From positions 1 to 8,012 of the forward strand of contig JARFRT010000324.1 of NCBI GenBank assembly GCA_029287105.1: a stretch of DNA of 8,012 nt. The letters run 5' to 3'. The notes below the pieces were generated by a model. That model worked only from the letters and a program-made list of their open reading frames with translations. It did not search any database and had not been told where the DNA came from. Positions 7,494-8,012 of the stretch are shown here, one piece after another. A program made the position numbers and the translations under genes. Source of the DNA: Akkermansiaceae bacterium. GTDB taxonomy: Bacteria > Verrucomicrobiota > Verrucomicrobiia > Verrucomicrobiales > Akkermansiaceae. Positions within the stretch are counted from its first letter, which is position 1; every line of letters begins with the position of its first letter.

Positions 7494-7560
7494 ACTGCTA
7501 GGAATTTACTTTTTGGGTGAGGTGGTCGAGAGCATCACGCGAGGGGGAGAAAGGGGATTG
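7494..7560. repeat. 67-bp dispersed repeat, copy B
   Basis: This is the partner of the copy at 4023-4089, with five substitutions. It sits 110 bp upstream of the ATG at 7383, between that gene and the degraded fragment to the right. In the minus-strand frame it reads NPLSPPRVMLSTTSPKK and then stops at TAA 7506-7508. Three of the five differences between the copies are third-position synonymous changes in this frame (AAT/AAC, CTT/CTA, CCC/CCT). One changes Thr to Ile and one changes the stop to Gln. Confidence 0.85.
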
Positions 7561-7597
7561 TGGGGCAAAGACGGAGTGGAACTAGTCGTTGTGATGG

Positions 7598-8012
7598 GTG
7601 CACAGTGGTTTGGCAAGGGGCAAAGTTCGAAAAGACTGGCATTGCCTGGAGTTCGGGCCTTCAATCCGGGCTTTGGTCGTCGTCGTCGTACTGGGATGCG
7701 AACCCGTCTTCCCCGCCGCCTACATCCCGGCCAAAGAATACATCCCGGGCCGGGCACATGTCCAACGTCTCCCCTGCCCCGGACACACGCGACTTGTCAA
7801 CGAGCTCACCGTAGCGACGGCACCGTTCTCCTCCCGGACATCGGCACCACCAACCTGATCACCGCCCACCAGCACAACTACATCCCCGAGCGCTTCAACG
7901 ACTACTTCCGTCGCTACGCCGGCGTCAGGAAGGAACTGCGGATGCTGGCCACAAGAATCACGGGGCAAGCAGCCCGGACGCCACTTACCGGACGGTCATA
8001 CCTGAGACAAGG
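7598..8012 (+). pseudogene. Frameshifted gene fragment of unrecognised family, running off the right edge
   Basis: Two plus-strand frames show coding-type bias one after the other. The frame beginning at ATG 7598 reads LVVVVVLGCEPVFPAAYIPA and continues to about 7812, with 33 of 45 third positions G/C between 7670 and 7810. It then runs into TAPFSSRTSAPPT and stops at 7858. From 7816 the neighbouring frame reads DGTVLLPDIGTTNLITAHQH and then NYIPERFNDYFRRYAGVRKE, with 42 of 45 third positions G/C up to 7950, against clearly lower values at the other two positions. A single-base deletion or sequencing error near 7805-7816 would join the two. That second frame is also open from ATG 7594, but its first 74 residues are arginine- and proline-rich and look like an off-frame translation. 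A (GTC)4 run at 7676-7687 is another possible slippage site. Past 7950 the bias fades. I do not recognise the protein; the VVLGC stretch could be a lipobox, but that is weak. Confidence 0.4.

Noticed and set aside
7676..7689. (GTC)4 run as a microsatellite
   Set aside because: Four units are too few to be notable in GC-rich DNA. It is mentioned only as a possible slippage site in the broken gene.
7720..7968. Minus-strand 82-codon frame at the right end
   Set aside because: Third-position bias supports the plus strand here. The minus translation is a Val/Gly-rich mirror.
1..8012. CRISPR array, tRNA or rRNA, defence or secretion system
   Set aside because: No regularly spaced repeats, no cloverleaf or rRNA-like sequence, and no recognisable defence or secretion gene was seen; the content is two large secreted proteins and a degraded fragment.

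Overview
This window most likely comes from a Verrucomicrobiota genome or a relative in the PVC superphylum. It is moderately GC-rich with strong G/C bias at third codon positions. The taxonomic call is an inference from domain content: PDZ plus DUF6288-like regions, the 'PNPASF...DASGPVEYLF' Fn3-like repeats, SbsA-type Ig-like domains, and a C-terminal domain ending in 'KLFGRLSATKN'. All of these are familiar from very large secreted proteins of that group.

Layout. Two very large genes lie in tandem on the minus strand and fill about 90% of the window. The upstream one (7383 to 4174, 1069 aa, complete) encodes a secreted mosaic protein: signal peptide, PKD-like, LamG/concanavalin-like, two SbsA-type Ig-like domains, a conserved secreted-protein module, a third Ig-like domain, and a C-terminal domain with an acidic loop. 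The downstream one starts at 3891 and stays open for 1297 codons to the left edge. It encodes a signal peptide, a PDZ-like domain, a DUF6288-like helical region, HEAT-like repeats, a K319/PKD-like Ig domain, and two near-identical Fn3-like repeats flanking a jelly-roll-like module. Because it has no stop inside the window, simple ORF callers miss it. Both proteins are probably exported. No catalytic residues can be assigned with confidence.

The 282-bp gap between the genes (3892-4173) and the gap upstream of the first gene (7384-7597) each carry one copy of a 67-bp repeat, in the same orientation and 62/67 identical. Each copy sits 110-131 bp upstream of a start codon. In one minus-strand frame, three of the five differences are synonymous, so the repeat may be the 3' tail of a degraded coding sequence or a dispersed mobile element rather than a plain regulatory site. 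Neither large gene has a recognisable Shine-Dalgarno sequence.

The right end (about 7598-8012, plus strand) looks like a degraded or frameshifted gene fragment. Coding-type codon bias sits in one frame up to about 7812 and in another from about 7816 to 7950. I do not recognise the family. No RNA gene, CRISPR array or defence or secretion system was seen.
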